This document shows positions 35,698 to 44,797 of a DNA stretch of 64,000 nt, piece by piece. The DNA lies in assembly GCA_024707205.1 (NCBI GenBank), contig JANQAD010000001.1, forward strand, positions 1,391,979 through 1,455,978, read 5' to 3'. How positions within the stretch are numbered: position 1 is the first letter of the stretch; each line of letters begins with the position of its first letter. This DNA comes from Demequina sp. GTDB lineage: Bacteria; Actinomycetota; Actinomycetes; Actinomycetales; Demequinaceae. Made by a program: the position numbers and the translations under genes. The notes beneath the pieces are model-generated. The model was not told the origin of the DNA, did no database searches, and worked only from the letters and a program-made list of their open reading frames with translations.

Positions 35698-36533
35698 TCG
35701 GCACCCCCGATGATCTCGAAGTAGACGTCCTCGAGGCTCGGCTTGGTGACGCTGAGTTCCGCGACCTCGCCAGTGGTGCGCGCGAGGAGCTCGCGGAGGG
35801 TTGCCGTTGGGGTCGGTGTCACGGCCCGACGCTGCTCGCCGTTCTCCCTCCACGTCACCACCGCGTCGGTTGCGCGGGCGCGAAGGCCCGCCGGGGTGTC
35901 GAGCGCGGCAACTTTGCCGTCGTTGATGATCGCGATGCGATCCGCGAGGTGCTCGGCCTCGTCGAGGTAGTGGGTGGTCAGCACGATCGTGGTGCCGCCC
36001 TCCCTGAGCGACTCGATGAGGGTCCAGAACTGGCGGCGGGCCTCCGGGTCAAAGCCGGTGGTCGGCTCGTCGAGGAACACGAGCTCGGGGCTGCCGACCA
36101 CCGCGAGAGCCACGTCGAGGCGGCGCCGCTGTCCGCCGCTGAGGGTGCGGGGCTTCGCGTCCGCCTTCTCCTCGAGGCCAACGGCGTGCAGCAGCTCGCT
36201 TGCGTCCTTGGGGTTCGGGTAGAGGCGGCCCATGTGCGTGATGGCCTCGCGGGGCGTGAGCGCCAACTGGTCCGAGGTGGTCTGCAGCATGATCCCCAGC
36301 CGCTCGCGCCACTCGCGGACGGGCTTGGCAGGGTCGTGGCCCAGCACGGCGACGTCGCCGCCCGAGCGCTGCCGGAAGCCCTCAAGGATCTCGACCGTGG
36401 TGGACTTGCCCGCCCCGTTGGGCCCAAGGAGCGCGAAGACCTCCCCTTGGCCGATGCTCAGATCAAGCTCATCGACGGCTGCCTTGTCGCCGTACTGCTT
36501 GCGCAGCCCAGTGACCTCAATTGCGGTTGTCAT
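35694..36533 (-). CDS. ABC-2 type exporter ATPase (DrrA-like)
   Basis: A 279-residue ATPase with Walker A GPNGAGKST, Q-loop MLQTTSDQL, signature LSGGQRRRLDVALA, Walker B LVFLDEPTTGFD and switch TTHYLDEAEHLAD. The C-terminal part is the DrrA-type extension. ATG at 36531-36533 has no ribosome site, but TAGCGT lies 7 bases upstream, so the operon (ATPase, permease, kinase, regulator) probably starts with a leaderless mRNA. A near-copy of family B (GCGTCGGAC) overlaps that -10. Confidence 0.92.
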   Translation of the reverse strand: MTTAIEVTGLRKQYGDKAAVDELDLSIGQGEVFALLGPNGAGKSTTVEILEGFRQRSGGDVAVLGHDPAKPVREWRERLGIMLQTTSDQLALTPREAITHMGRLYPNPKDASELLHAVGLEEKADAKPRTLSGGQRRRLDVALAVVGSPELVFLDEPTTGFDPEARRQFWTLIESLREGGTTIVLTTHYLDEAEHLADRIAIINDGKVAALDTPAGLRARATDAVVTWRENGEQRRAVTPTPTATLRELLARTTGEVAELSVTKPSLEDVYFEIIGGAE

Positions 36534-36651
36534 AGGTCCGACGCTATCGGGGCTTTGGCGCAACCGTCGTCGTCCGCACGGGTGATTCGCAGCTCGTTCT
36601 ACTGGCCGATCGCTGACCTACCGCGCGCGACCGCGCTGGTAGTTTCTTCGC

Positions 36652-37826
36652 ATGCCCCAAGACTCTCAGCAGGAGCCTCGGGGCGGACTCGGCTGCCTGT
36701 GGGTGGTGCTCCTCGTGAGCGCGCCGTTCGTGCTGCTGGTGGCAATCGCGGTGTTCATACAGAGCGACGACGCTGCCTGGCGCCTTTGGGCGCTTGCGCT
36801 GCTCGCGCTCGCGCTCGCGGCTGCGCTGGGCTCCGTGTGGGTGCGGCGCATTGCGATGCGGCGGGCGAGCGATAGGCCTGCCGACCCGGCGGCGCGGCTG
36901 CGCAAGACGTTTGGCTCCAAGCGGCTGCAGGCCACCGTTGCCGCGCCCAACCCTGTTGGCGGTTCGCTCGCGCCCGCCTACGTGAGCGCGCCCTCTTCGT
37001 CCGATCTCACCACCGTTGGGGGCATCGCGGCCGGCGATGGGCGCATTCCGCGGGGACTGACAGTGGGATGGGTTCAGAATGGCGCGGAACTGCCGCGGCT
37101 CGACCTCTATTCGGCGAGCTTCGACGTCGAGCTGGCCCGCGCCGTGTCCGGCGAACTGGTGCCGGTGCAGCACGGCGACCTCATCGACGCCTGGCTCGTA
37201 GGGGCGGATCAGGCGGGCGCGCTCGCGCGCCTGATGGGGACCCTCTGCTCGCGGCCCTCAACACTCACGGCGAGCGGGCCATCGCGATCATCTTTGACGG
37301 GTGGGGCGTCACCTCGTTCTCCGACGACCCCGACGAGTTGGACCCGCTAGAGGCCATCGGCACGGCGGTGGGGATGCGGGGCGCGCTGCCGGATTCGCTG
37401 TACCGGCGCCGCGACGGTGCGGCGGAGCGCGACCCCGTGCTCGCGGGGCTCAGCGCCAAGACGGCCAGGCGCACCGCTGCGCTCGGCGCGCTCTCCAGCG
37501 AGGGCAGTGTCAAGGCGCAGTGGCAGGGGCTGACGATGGCGGGAGTGTTCCTCACCATCTTCTGCGTGGGCGCCCTGGGCGCGCTGTTGCGCGAGTCCGG
37601 AAATGCGGCCACGGGGACAATCGCAGCGCTGCTCTGCGGTGTCTTGGCCGGCGGCGCGCTCGCCGCAGTGTCGATCGCGGCGACGGTGAGGCTGGATCGG
37701 CGTCAGCGGCGGGTGGCCTATGAGGTGCGTCGTGCCGCGCGGGAACTCTCTGCTCGCTACCGCGCGCGCATGGTCTCCGGCGAGGAGGGATGGTCCCGCC
37801 CCCGTTCGGATCCATCGCTCGGCTGA
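36652..37826 (+). CDS. hypothetical membrane protein, frameshifted in this sequence
   Basis: The first frame starts at ATG 36652 and has two membrane segments (about residues 15-65) followed by a soluble domain. After ALARLMG near residue 195 the frame is lost; the next frame continues DPLLAALNTHGERAIAI and includes two more hydrophobic segments (around 37545-37695) before an Arg-rich end. One G is missing from the run at 37236-37239; replacing it joins the halves into about 391 residues. The family was not recognised. It overlaps the next gene by 37 bases. Confidence 0.65.
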
Positions 37827-38308
37827 TCGCCTCTCCGGGCGCGGCGGGAACCCTCGACGGCATGGCGTTCGGCATGGCCTTCATGTCCGGCGATGTGGGC
37901 GTCGGTCGGCTCAGGGCTCGCACCTTCACGTCGCGCGTGGTGTGGGTGGAGGTCGAGCGACCCCTGCCCCCCGTGACATTCGTGCGGGAGGGGCTCTCGG
38001 AGCGCATGCTCGCGATCCTCGGCGGAGCGGATGTTGACGTCGAGTCGGCCGCGTTCAACGCGGCGTGGAGGGTGCGCGCTCACGACCCCCGGTTCGCGCA
38101 CGCGATGCTGCAGCCAACGTTGATCGAGATGCTCGTTGGCGTGACCGAGCCGGGCATCGCGTTCCACATCGACGGCAACCGTGTGGCGGTGTGGGATGAC
38201 GCGACCGTTGGCGAAGCCGACCTCGTCGGGCGCGCGCGGCTCGTCAGCGAGTTCGCTTCCCGCGTCCCTGCGTTCGTGGCGCAGGACTGGAACGCGGACC
38301 GCGCCTGA
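37790..38308 (+). CDS. hypothetical protein
   Basis: A 172-residue soluble-looking protein, no membrane segment or known motif. The ATG at 37790 has AGGAGG almost touching it; an ATG at 37862 is an alternative start. It has LPPVTFVREGLSERML and ARAHDPRFAHAMLQPTLIEML-like segments (here VRAHDPRFAHAMLQPT). It may belong functionally with the upstream membrane protein, with which it overlaps. A second undetected frameshift joining the two cannot be excluded. Confidence 0.5.
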   Translation: MVPPPFGSIARLIASPGAAGTLDGMAFGMAFMSGDVGVGRLRARTFTSRVVWVEVERPLPPVTFVREGLSERMLAILGGADVDVESAAFNAAWRVRAHDPRFAHAMLQPTLIEMLVGVTEPGIAFHIDGNRVAVWDDATVGEADLVGRARLVSEFASRVPAFVAQDWNADRA

Positions 38309-38325
38309 CCGCGTGCTGTCGCGTC

Positions 38326-38360
38326 GTCTTCCTGCGTCCGCGCGAGCGGATCGCAAGACC
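38326..38360. repeat. family C REP-like repeat
   Basis: GTCTTCCTGCG at the left and CGCAAGACC at the right frame GCGAGCGGAT. It matches units at 58154, 59671 and 60324. It lies between two convergent genes. Confidence 0.6.
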
Positions 38361-38364
38361 GCCC

Positions 38365-39573
38365 TCAACCCTCCGCGAGAAGCCGCTGAATGCGCGCGAC
38401 ACCCTCAACCAGGTCGTCGTCGCCGAGCGCGTAGCTGAGGCGCACAAACCCGCTGGGGCCGAACGCCTCGCCGGGGACCACGGCGACCTCAGCCTCCTCG
38501 AGGATGATGGTCGCGAGGTCCGCGCTCGAGGTGACGTCGCGGCCGCAGATGGTGCGGCCGATGAGGCCTTCGACGGAGGGGTAGGCGTAGAAGGCGCCCT
38601 TGGGGGTGGGGCAGACCACGCCGTCGATCTCGCGGAGCATGTCGACCATGGTGGTGCGGCGTCGGTCGAAGGCCTTGCGCATGAGGTGGACGTCCTCAAG
38701 GCCGCCCTCGAGCGCCGCGATAGCCGCGCGCTGTGAGACGTTCGCGACGTTGGACGTGAGGTGGGACTGGAAGTTGGCGGCGGCCTTGGTGACGTCGCTG
38801 GGCGCGATCATCCAGCCGACGCGCCATCCGGTCATCGCGTAGGTCTTGGCCACGCCGTTGAGCACGACGGTCTGGTCCGCGAGTTCCGGGACCAGCTTGA
38901 CGATGGGGGAGAAGACGGCGTCGTCGTAGGTGAGGTGCTCGTAGATCTCGTCGGTGAGCACCCAGATGCCGTGCTCGAGCGCCCACTCGCCGATCGCCTT
39001 GGTCTGCTCCGGGGAGTAGACCGCGCCCGTGGGGTTGCTTGGAGAGCAGAAGAGGAGGGCCTTGGTGCGCTCGGTGCGCGCGGCCTCGAGCTGCTCCACA
39101 GTGACGAGGTAGTCCTGGTCTGCGCCCGCGAAGACCTCTACGGGGGTGCCGCCCGCGAGCGCGATCGCCTCCGGGTAGGTGGTCCAGTACGGGGCAGGGA
39201 GGATGACCTCGTCGCCGGGGTCAACCACAGCGGCGAAGGCCTGGAACACGGCCTGCTTGCCGCCGTTGGTGACGATGACGTTGGCGGGGTCGATCTCGTA
39301 GCCGGAGTCGCGGAGGGTCTTGCGCGCGATGGCCTCGCGGAGTTCCGGGAGGCCGGTGGCGGGCGTGTAGCGGTGGTTCTTGGGGTCCCTAGCAGCCTGC
39401 ACCGCGGCCTCGACGATGAAGTCCGGGGTGGGGAAGTCCGGCTCGCCCGCGCCGAAGCCGATGACGTTCTTGCCTGCGGCCTTGAGGGCCTTCGCCTTGG
39501 CGTCCACGGCGAGCGTGGCGGAGGGCGCTATGGCGGCGAGGCGTGCGGATACTCGGCGAGCAGGAGCGGTCAT
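38365..39573 (-). CDS. pyridoxal-phosphate aminotransferase, aspartate aminotransferase family (class I)
   Basis: A 402-residue enzyme: [13 protein letters not shown] near residue 41, [11 protein letters not shown] (cofactor phosphate contact), [20 protein letters not shown], and the Schiff-base Lys in [17 protein letters not shown] near residue 240. It is of the I-gamma (prephenate/aspartate) type common in actinobacteria near secE-nusG. Transfers amino groups between aspartate and 2-oxoglutarate or a related pair. Confidence 0.92.
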   Translation of the reverse strand: MTAPARRVSARLAAIAPSATLAVDAKAKALKAAGKNVIGFGAGEPDFPTPDFIVEAAVQAARDPKNHRYTPATGLPELREAIARKTLRDSGYEIDPANVIVTNGGKQAVFQAFAAVVDPGDEVILPAPYWTTYPEAIALAGGTPVEVFAGADQDYLVTVEQLEAARTERTKALLFCSPSNPTGAVYSPEQTKAIGEWALEHGIWVLTDEIYEHLTYDDAVFSPIVKLVPELADQTVVLNGVAKTYAMTGWRVGWMIAPSDVTKAAANFQSHLTSNVANVSQRAAIAALEGGLEDVHLMRKAFDRRRTTMVDMLREIDGVVCPTPKGAFYAYPSVEGLIGRTICGRDVTSSADLATIILEEAEVAVVPGEAFGPSGFVRLSYALGDDDLVEGVARIQRLLAEG

Positions 39574-39602
39574 GCGGCCATTGTTCCACGGGTGCCTTCG
39601 TT

Positions 39603-39702
39603 GATTTCCAAGGGTCTCGGTGACCGAAGTGACAGGTGGGGCATCTTGGGCCCCAAGTTTCGTTCACACTAGTTGCATCCGTCACCGAGACCCTTGATTG
39701 TC
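39603..39702. repeat. family A palindromic repeat, copy 2
   Basis: A 100-bp unit. AAGGGTCTCGGTGAC at the left is the exact complement of GTCACCGAGACCCTT at the right, a 15-bp stem, with CTTGGG/CCCCAAG in the centre. It ends GACCCTTGATTGTC. It lies between two divergent genes, so it is not simply a terminator. Confidence 0.85.
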
Positions 39703-39794
39703 TTGCGTCCACAGGGGGCTGGGGTCGGGAGGTTCTCCCCAGTTCGCGCTGAGGTTGGTTGTGCCCGCCCCACCGTCCCGGCAGATTCGCTCCC

Positions 39795-40673
39795 ATGGAT
39801 CCCGTCGCAGTCCTCGCCAGCCTTGGATTGGTCGCAAGGCGCAAGGAGCTGCTCGCGTGCGGCCTGACTGACAAGGATCTGATGGCGGCCGTGGCCGCCG
39901 GCAGGGTGCTGCGACCACACCGTGGCTGTTTCGCACTTCCGGACGCATCCTGGAGCCGCATCAAGGCGAAGGTCATGTCGGCTCAGCTGACATGCCTGAG
40001 TGCGCTGCGCGCGCTCGATCTCCCGCTCCTTGAGCCCTACACGGGACTGCATCTCGCCATTCCCCCACACCGGGGATTCGTCCAGGGCGACAAGCGCCTT
40101 CGCGAGGGGCTGCGGTTTCATCGGACCGATAACGCGGTGAGTCCGGGAGTTGTCGCGCCAGTCGCGACCGTGTTGGACCACCTCGGCCTCTGCGCTGCCC
40201 CGCTCACTCAGTTGGCCGCTATCGATGCTGCGATGCACGACGGTCTCCTGACCGAGCCGCAGCTCGCGGCCTTCTCGGCTACGCCGCTGCACAGACTGCG
40301 TTGGCTGGAACGTCACGCCGAGCCAAGAACGCAGTCACCCCGCGAAACGAAAGTGCGACTTGAGCTCTTGGCGGCGGGACTCGCAGTGGAGCCCCAAGCC
40401 GAGATTCCGGGCCTCGGCCACGCGGACCTTCTCGTGGAGCACGTCGTGGTTGTCGAGTGCGACGGGTTTAGCTTCCATGGCAATGAGGCCGCATTCAACG
40501 AGGACCGCAGGCGAGACCGGGTATGCGAGATGCTCGGCCTCAGTAGATTGCGGTACACCGGTGCGGAGGCATTGGCCTCCAAAGGCGAGATCGCCGCTGA
40601 CGTGAAGCGCATGCTCTCCCTGCGCCAGCGACAATCAAGGGTCTCAGGGACTGGAGTGGCGGGTGTTGACTGA
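39795..40673 (+). CDS. DUF559 endonuclease-fold protein with AbiEi-like N-terminal domain
   Basis: A 292-residue protein. The N-terminal part (LTDKDLMAAVAAGRVLRPHRG) resembles the winged helix of AbiEi-type antitoxins. The C-terminal part is a DUF559/Vsr-like PD-(D/E)xK fold: GHADLLVEHVVVVECDGFSFHG gives D and ExDG, and RRRDRVCEMLGL follows. Such proteins are numerous in actinobacteria and their role is unknown. No Shine-Dalgarno is seen before ATG 39795. The last 15 codons lie inside family A copy 3, so the repeat forms the C-terminus (RVSGTGVAGVD); copy 2 lies just upstream. Confidence 0.78.
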   Translation: MDPVAVLASLGLVARRKELLACGLTDKDLMAAVAAGRVLRPHRGCFALPDASWSRIKAKVMSAQLTCLSALRALDLPLLEPYTGLHLAIPPHRGFVQGDKRLREGLRFHRTDNAVSPGVVAPVATVLDHLGLCAAPLTQLAAIDAAMHDGLLTEPQLAAFSATPLHRLRWLERHAEPRTQSPRETKVRLELLAAGLAVEPQAEIPGLGHADLLVEHVVVVECDGFSFHGNEAAFNEDRRRDRVCEMLGLSRLRYTGAEALASKGEIAADVKRMLSLRQRQSRVSGTGVAGVD

Positions 40674-40728
40674 CCTGGCCCCAATCAGGTCCCAACCTCA
40701 CCTTCAGTCCCAGCGCCCCTTGATTGTC
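40630..40728. repeat. family A palindromic repeat, copy 3
   Basis: A 99-bp unit with the most perfect tips: GACAATCAAGGG and CCCTTGATTGTC are exact complements. GACCTG/CAGGTC forms a central hairpin. It begins inside the last codons of the DUF559 gene and runs towards tRNA-Trp. Confidence 0.85.
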
Positions 40729-40856
40729 AGACCCCCGTTCGCATCCAGCCCCAAAACCACGTACACTGGCAAGTCGGCGATTGACATTCGTCATGATGGT
40801 TCGCGCCCTTGCGAGCCCCGTGACACGTGAAGAGAGCCTCGGGGCCCAACCCCCGA

Positions 40857-40929
40857 AGGGCAGTGGCGCAATTGGTAGCGCATCGGTCTCCAAAACCGAC
40901 GGTTGGGGGTTCGAGTCCCTCCTGCCCTG
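40857..40929 (+). tRNA. tRNA-Trp (CCA)
   Basis: Acceptor arms AGGGCAG and CTGCCCT pair fully, discriminator G. The anticodon loop CTCCAAA sits between TCGGT and ACCGA, giving CCA. T-loop GGGTTCGAGTCCC. It is followed by secE, the usual actinobacterial order. Confidence 0.97.
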
Positions 40930-40980
40930 CGTTTGCGGGCGATTCCCGCAGAGCAACTCAGCACAAGCAAAGGACGTTCG

Positions 40981-41238
40981 GTGAGCGAGAGCGCTGTTAC
41001 GGAACACGAAGAGAAGGGCCCGCACCGCAAGCACAGCGAGCGCCGCAACATCTTCGGACGCATCGCGCTGTTCGTGCGCCAGGTGATCGCCGAGCTCAAG
41101 AAGGTCGTCACCCCGTCGCGCGAGGAGACGCTCCGCTACATCTGGATCGTTCTCGGCTTCGTGCTGGTGATGATGCTGATCGTCGGTGTTTTCGACTTCG
41201 TTCTCGGCTTCCTTGCCGACAAGGTCTTCGGCGGCTAA
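40981..41238 (+). CDS. secE: preprotein translocase subunit SecE
   Basis: An 85-residue subunit of the SecYEG channel. An N-terminal charged part is followed by IALFVRQVIAELKKVVTPSREE, the conserved cytosolic amphipathic helix, and one membrane segment at about residues 53-75. GTG 40981 is preceded by AAGGAC. It precedes nusG. Confidence 0.95.
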   Translation: MSESAVTEHEEKGPHRKHSERRNIFGRIALFVRQVIAELKKVVTPSREETLRYIWIVLGFVLVMMLIVGVFDFVLGFLADKVFGG

Positions 41239-41265
41239 GGCCGCCGACTGTTAGGAGAGATTCGC

Positions 41266-42048
41266 GTGTCTGACCAGACTGCAGACGGCGTCGTGGACGT
41301 CGAGGATGTCGTCACCGACGATGTCGTCACCGACGATGTCGTCACCGACGATGTCGAGACGCCCGACGCTGCCCCCGAAGAGGTCGTCGAGACGCCCGAC
41401 GCTGTGGCTGAGGAAGCCGCCGACGTCGCCGAGGCTCCGGCCGAGGAGGCCGCCGACCCCGCCGCTGAGTTCCTCGCCGAGCTCCGCGCTCGCGAAGGCG
41501 ACTGGTACGTGGTGCACAGCTACTCGGGCCACGAGAAGCGCGTGAAGCAGGCGATCGAGCACCGCATCGAGTCGCTCCACATGGAGGACTACATCTTCCA
41601 GGTCGAGGTCACGATGGAGCAGGTCACCGAGATCAAGGGCGGCCAGCGCAAGCAGATCACGCGCGTGCGTATGCCCGGATACGTCCTGGTCCGCATGGAC
41701 CTCACGGACGAGTCGTGGGGCGCCGTGCGCAACACGCCTGGCGTGACGGGCTTCGTGGGTCACGCCCACCAGCCGGTGCCGCTCACCCTCGACGAGGTCG
41801 TCTCGATGCTGGCCCCGCCGGAGGTGCAGGCCTCCGCCCAAGGTGAGGAAGCGTCGGCCGCCGCGAAGACGATCGAGGTTGACTTCCAGGTCGGCGAATC
41901 GATCACCGTCATCGACGGCCCGTTCGCGACGCTGCCCGGCACCATCTCCGAGATCTCGGTGGAGTCCCAGAAGCTCCACGTTCTCGTCTCAATCTTCGGC
42001 CGGGAGACTCCGGTCGAGCTGTCCTTCAACCAGGTCCAGAAGATCTAG
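41266..42048 (+). CDS. nusG: transcription termination/antitermination factor NusG
   Basis: A 260-residue protein. The N-terminal NGN domain starts near residue 80 with [19 protein letters not shown], and the KOW domain ([19 protein letters not shown]) is at about 205-225. The first 75 residues are an acidic extension built from repeats: VVTDD three times, then ETPDA twice. Actinobacterial NusG often has such an acidic tail. The two ETPDA units are coded by family B words. GTG start; secE is 27 bases upstream. Confidence 0.96.
   Translation: MSDQTADGVVDVEDVVTDDVVTDDVVTDDVETPDAAPEEVVETPDAVAEEAADVAEAPAEEAADPAAEFLAELRAREGDWYVVHSYSGHEKRVKQAIEHRIESLHMEDYIFQVEVTMEQVTEIKGGQRKQITRVRMPGYVLVRMDLTDESWGAVRNTPGVTGFVGHAHQPVPLTLDEVVSMLAPPEVQASAQGEEASAAAKTIEVDFQVGESITVIDGPFATLPGTISEISVESQKLHVLVSIFGRETPVELSFNQVQKI
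41305..41349 (+). repeat. 15-bp tandem repeat in nusG, three copies
   Basis: GATGTCGTCACCGAC occurs three times without interruption and encodes the VVTDD units. It is prone to length change by slippage. Confidence 0.9.
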
Positions 42049-42106
42049 TCGAGACAGCGCCACCGCGGCCGCCAGCCGCGACAGCTAAGAAAGTAAGGAC
42101 CCAAGA

Positions 42107-42538
42107 ATGGCACCCCCCAAGAAGAAGGTTGCCGGCCTGATCAAGCTCCAGATCCAGGCTGGTATGGCGAATCCCGCCCCGCCCGTCGGCCCCGCACTGG
42201 GCCAGCACGGCGTGAACATCATGGAGTTCTGCAAGGCCTACAACGCGGCCACCGAGTCGCAGCGCGGAAACGTGATCCCCGTGGAGATCACGGTCTATGA
42301 AGACCGTTCCTTCACGTTCATCACCAAGACCCCGCCGGCCGCAGAGCTCATCAAGAAGGCCGCTGGCGTCGCCAAGGGCTCCGGTGTCCCGCACACGCAG
42401 AAGGTCGGCTCGCTGACCGAGGCGCAGGTGCGCGAGATCGCCGCCCAGAAGATGGAAGACCTCAACGCCAACGACATCGACGCCGCCGCCAAGATCATTG
42501 CCGGCACCGCGCGCTCGATGGGCATCACGGTCTCCTAA
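42107..42538 (+). CDS. rplK: 50S ribosomal protein L11
   Basis: A 143-residue protein with [20 protein letters not shown] and [14 protein letters not shown], fully typical. It binds the GTPase-centre of 23S rRNA and is the site of thiostrepton action with the rRNA. It follows nusG by 58 bases. Confidence 0.98.
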   Translation: MAPPKKKVAGLIKLQIQAGMANPAPPVGPALGQHGVNIMEFCKAYNAATESQRGNVIPVEITVYEDRSFTFITKTPPAAELIKKAAGVAKGSGVPHTQKVGSLTEAQVREIAAQKMEDLNANDIDAAAKIIAGTARSMGITVS

Positions 42539-42613
42539 GGCCGCACCCAAGAGAAAGAAAGTGGACGGGTCGCGCTGACCCACTGCCCACGACTGCACAG
42601 GAAAGAGAAGCAG

Positions 42614-43309
42614 ATGACCAAGCGCTCCAAGGCTTACAACGACGCCGCACAGCTCGTTGACCGCAGCCAGCTCTACACCCCGCTCGAGGCCGTTCGCCTC
42701 GCGCAGAAGACGTCCTCCAAGAAGACCGACTCGACCATCGATGTCGTCTTCAAGCTGGGCGTTGACCCTCGTCACGCGGACCAGATGGTCCGTTCCACCG
42801 TCATCCTTCCGCACGGCACCGGCAAGACCGCTAGGGTCCTGGTCTTCGCCAACGGCGAGAAGGCAGACGCCGCCCGCGAGGCCGGCGCCGACATCGTCGG
42901 TGGCGACGAGCTCATCGATGAGGTGGCCGGCGGCCGTCAGGACTTTGACGCCGTTGTCGCCACCCCGGACCTCATGGGCAAGGTCGGCCGCCTCGGCCGC
43001 GTGCTCGGTCCGCGTGGCCTCATGCCGAACCCCAAGACGGGCACCGTGACGATGGACGTGGCCAAGGCCGTGTCCGACATCAAGGGCGGCAAGATCGAGT
43101 TCCGCGTCGACAAGCACGCCAACCTGCACACGGTGCTGGGCAAGGCGTCCTTCGGCGACGAGAAGCTGCTCGAGAACTACAAGGCCGTCCTCGACGAGGT
43201 CCTGCGCGCCAAGCCGTCCTCCTCGAAGGGTCGCTACATCATCAAGGCGGCGATCTCCGCGACGACCGGCCCCGGCATCCCCGTGGACGCGCTCGCCAAG
43301 GCGGAGTAA
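42614..43309 (+). CDS. rplA: 50S ribosomal protein L1
   Basis: A 231-residue protein with [39 protein letters not shown] and [12 protein letters not shown], typical of L1, an rRNA- and own-mRNA-binding protein. Its usual autoregulatory target lies in the rplK leader; no obvious copy was identified. Part of the rplK-rplA unit. Confidence 0.98.
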   Translation: MTKRSKAYNDAAQLVDRSQLYTPLEAVRLAQKTSSKKTDSTIDVVFKLGVDPRHADQMVRSTVILPHGTGKTARVLVFANGEKADAAREAGADIVGGDELIDEVAGGRQDFDAVVATPDLMGKVGRLGRVLGPRGLMPNPKTGTVTMDVAKAVSDIKGGKIEFRVDKHANLHTVLGKASFGDEKLLENYKAVLDEVLRAKPSSSKGRYIIKAAISATTGPGIPVDALAKAE

Positions 43310-43328
43310 CCAGAGCTGCAACGCTTGA

Positions 43329-43363
43329 GGCCCGGCCCCTGCTCTTGGGGGGCCGGGCCCTTG
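43329..43363 (+). terminator. terminator of rplKA
   Basis: GGCCCGGCCCC pairs with GGGGGGCCGGGCC around a short loop and is followed by CTTGCGTTT. Confidence 0.85.
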
Positions 43364-43378
43364 CGTTTCCCGTGCGAG

Positions 43379-43441
43379 GCCCGACGCCGTGGCCGGCCCG
43401 CGGTGGCGACGCGCTGGTTGCCGACGCACCCCAGCGTCGGG
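43379..43441. repeat. family B inverted pair
   Basis: GCCCGACGC at 43379-43387 pairs with GCGTCGGG at 43434-43441. The right arm lies between the -35 and -10 of the rplJ promoter. Confidence 0.6.
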
Positions 43442-43447
43442 TAAAGT
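43418..43447 (+). promoter_or_regulatory. promoter of rplJL
   Basis: TTGCCG and TAAAGT with an 18-base spacer, upstream of the L10 leader. The spacer contains a family B word. Confidence 0.6.
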
Positions 43448-43451
43448 AGAC

Positions 43452-43552
43452 GAGCCCAAGACCGCCGGTCGTCGGGCCCAGGCAACTGGGAACGGCCGAA
43501 GTTCTGAGAAATCAGAAGTCCTGCGTAGGTGAACCGAAGTGCCCAGCTGGCA
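43452..43552 (+). ncRNA. L10 leader (cis-regulatory RNA)
   Basis: The sequence from about 43452 includes CCCAGGCAACTGGG, a CTTCTGA/TCAGAAG stem (as TTCTGAGAAATCAGAA) and TCCTGCGTAGGTGAACCG, features of the bacterial L10-leader RNA. By family knowledge it binds L10(L12)4 and represses rplJL when these are in excess. An attenuator hairpin follows. Confidence 0.8.
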
Positions 43553-43570
43553 ACAGCGTCGGGCATACAC

Positions 43571-43600
43571 GGCCTCGCCTGCGCGAGGCCTTTTGCATTT
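43571..43600 (+). terminator. attenuator hairpin before rplJ
   Basis: GGCCTCGC and GCGAGGCC form an 8-bp stem with loop CTGC, followed by TTTTGCATTT. Since it lies between promoter and rplJ it probably acts as an attenuator working with the L10 leader. Confidence 0.75.
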
Positions 43601-43640
43601 CCTGGAGCGGGCAGGCGGTCAACGTCCAGGAAGGATAACT

Positions 43641-44162
43641 ATGGCGACGCCAGAAAAGGTGGCCGCGGTAAGCGAGCTCGCGGACAACTTCCGCAACTCG
43701 ACCGCCGTGCTGGTCACCGAGTACCGCGGCCTGACCGTCAAGCAGCTTGCATCGCTGCGCGGCCAGCTTCGTGGTACCGCGACCTACGCGGTTGCGAAGA
43801 ACTCTCTGACGGCGCTCGCGGCCAAGGACGCCGGTGTTGAGGGAATTGATCACCTCTTCGTCGGCCCCACGGCCATTGCATTCGTCACCGGTGACCCGGT
43901 GGAGGCTGCAAAGGGTCTTAAGGCTTTTGCCAAGGGGAACGACAAACTCGTCATCAAGGGCGGCGTTCTCGAAGGCAAGGCGATCTCTGCTGAAGAGGTC
44001 CTCAAGCTGGCCGACCTCGAGTCCCGCGAGGTTCTGCTCGCCAAGGCTGCAGGCGCTATGAAGGCGTCGCTCTTTGGTGCTGCATACCTGTTCCAGGCGC
44101 CACTGTCGAAGGCAGTGCGCACCGTTGACGCCCTGCGCGAAAAGCAGGATTCCGCGGCCTAA
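43641..44162 (+). CDS. rplJ: 50S ribosomal protein L10
   Basis: A 173-residue protein beginning [19 protein letters not shown], with [16 protein letters not shown]. It anchors L7/L12 dimers on the ribosome. ATG 43641 has AGGAAGG upstream. The longer upstream frame covers the leader RNA and is not coding. Confidence 0.97.
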   Translation: MATPEKVAAVSELADNFRNSTAVLVTEYRGLTVKQLASLRGQLRGTATYAVAKNSLTALAAKDAGVEGIDHLFVGPTAIAFVTGDPVEAAKGLKAFAKGNDKLVIKGGVLEGKAISAEEVLKLADLESREVLLAKAAGAMKASLFGAAYLFQAPLSKAVRTVDALREKQDSAA

Positions 44163-44230
44163 CGCCGCGCGGCGCAAGCCGCACCCCAGAACCCACTGCT
44201 TTCACGCAGGCAACAAGTAAAGGAAACACC

Positions 44231-44620
44231 ATGGCTAAGCTCAGCACCGCCGAGCTCATCGACCAGTTCAAGGAGCTTTCGCTCATCGAGCTCTCCGAGT
44301 TCGTGAAGGCGTTCGAGGAGACCTTCGAGGTCACCGCCGCCGCTCCGGCCGCCGTTGCGGTTGCCGCCCCCGCCGGTGGCGGCGCGGACGCCGAAGAGGT
44401 TGAGGAGAAGGACTCCTTCGACGTCGTTCTGGCCGCCGTTGGCGACAAGAAGATCCAGGTCATCAAGGAGGTCCGTGCCCTCACGAACCTCGGTCTTGGC
44501 GAGGCCAAGGCGCTCGTCGACGAGGCCCCCAAGACGGTTCTCGAAGGCGCCAAGAAGGAAGACGCCGAGAAGGCCAAGGAGGTCCTCGAGGCCGCCGGCG
44601 CCACGGTCGAGCTCAAGTAA
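44231..44620 (+). CDS. rplL: 50S ribosomal protein L7/L12
   Basis: A 129-residue stalk protein: N-terminal dimer domain ([20 protein letters not shown]), Ala-rich hinge at about 36-55, and C-terminal factor-binding domain with [20 protein letters not shown]. It recruits translation GTPases. Confidence 0.98.
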   Translation: MAKLSTAELIDQFKELSLIELSEFVKAFEETFEVTAAAPAAVAVAAPAGGGADAEEVEEKDSFDVVLAAVGDKKIQVIKEVRALTNLGLGEAKALVDEAPKTVLEGAKKEDAEKAKEVLEAAGATVELK

Positions 44621-44637
44621 CTTCAGCTCTGCTTCAG

Positions 44638-44674
44638 AGGCCGGGTCGCTCCGATAGGGCGGCCCGGCCTTTGC
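44638..44674 (+). terminator. terminator of rplJL
   Basis: AGGCCGGG and CCCGGCCT flank an imperfect inner stem and are followed by TTTGCG. Confidence 0.8.
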
Positions 44675-44688
44675 GTTCCCCACGGGTT

Positions 44689-44787
44689 GACTCTCAAGGG
44701 TCGCGGTGACGCATGTGACGCATGTGAAGGAGTTGGGTTGGGGCGCCGCCCCATCCGCACCACCCGTCCCAGCGACCCTTGTTTGTC
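44689..44787. repeat. family A palindromic repeat, copy 4
   Basis: A 99-bp unit; AAGGGTCGC and GCGACCCTT pair over 9 bases and GGGGCG/CGCCCC forms the centre. GACGCATGTGACGCATGTGA at the left is a 9-10 bp internal direct repeat. It lies in the 462-base gap between rplL and rpoB. Confidence 0.82.
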
Positions 44788-44797
44788 TCTCAAGACG

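Noticed and set aside
41305-41349. CRISPR-like array
   Set aside because: The 15-bp units are contiguous without spacers and lie in frame inside nusG. No cas genes are present.
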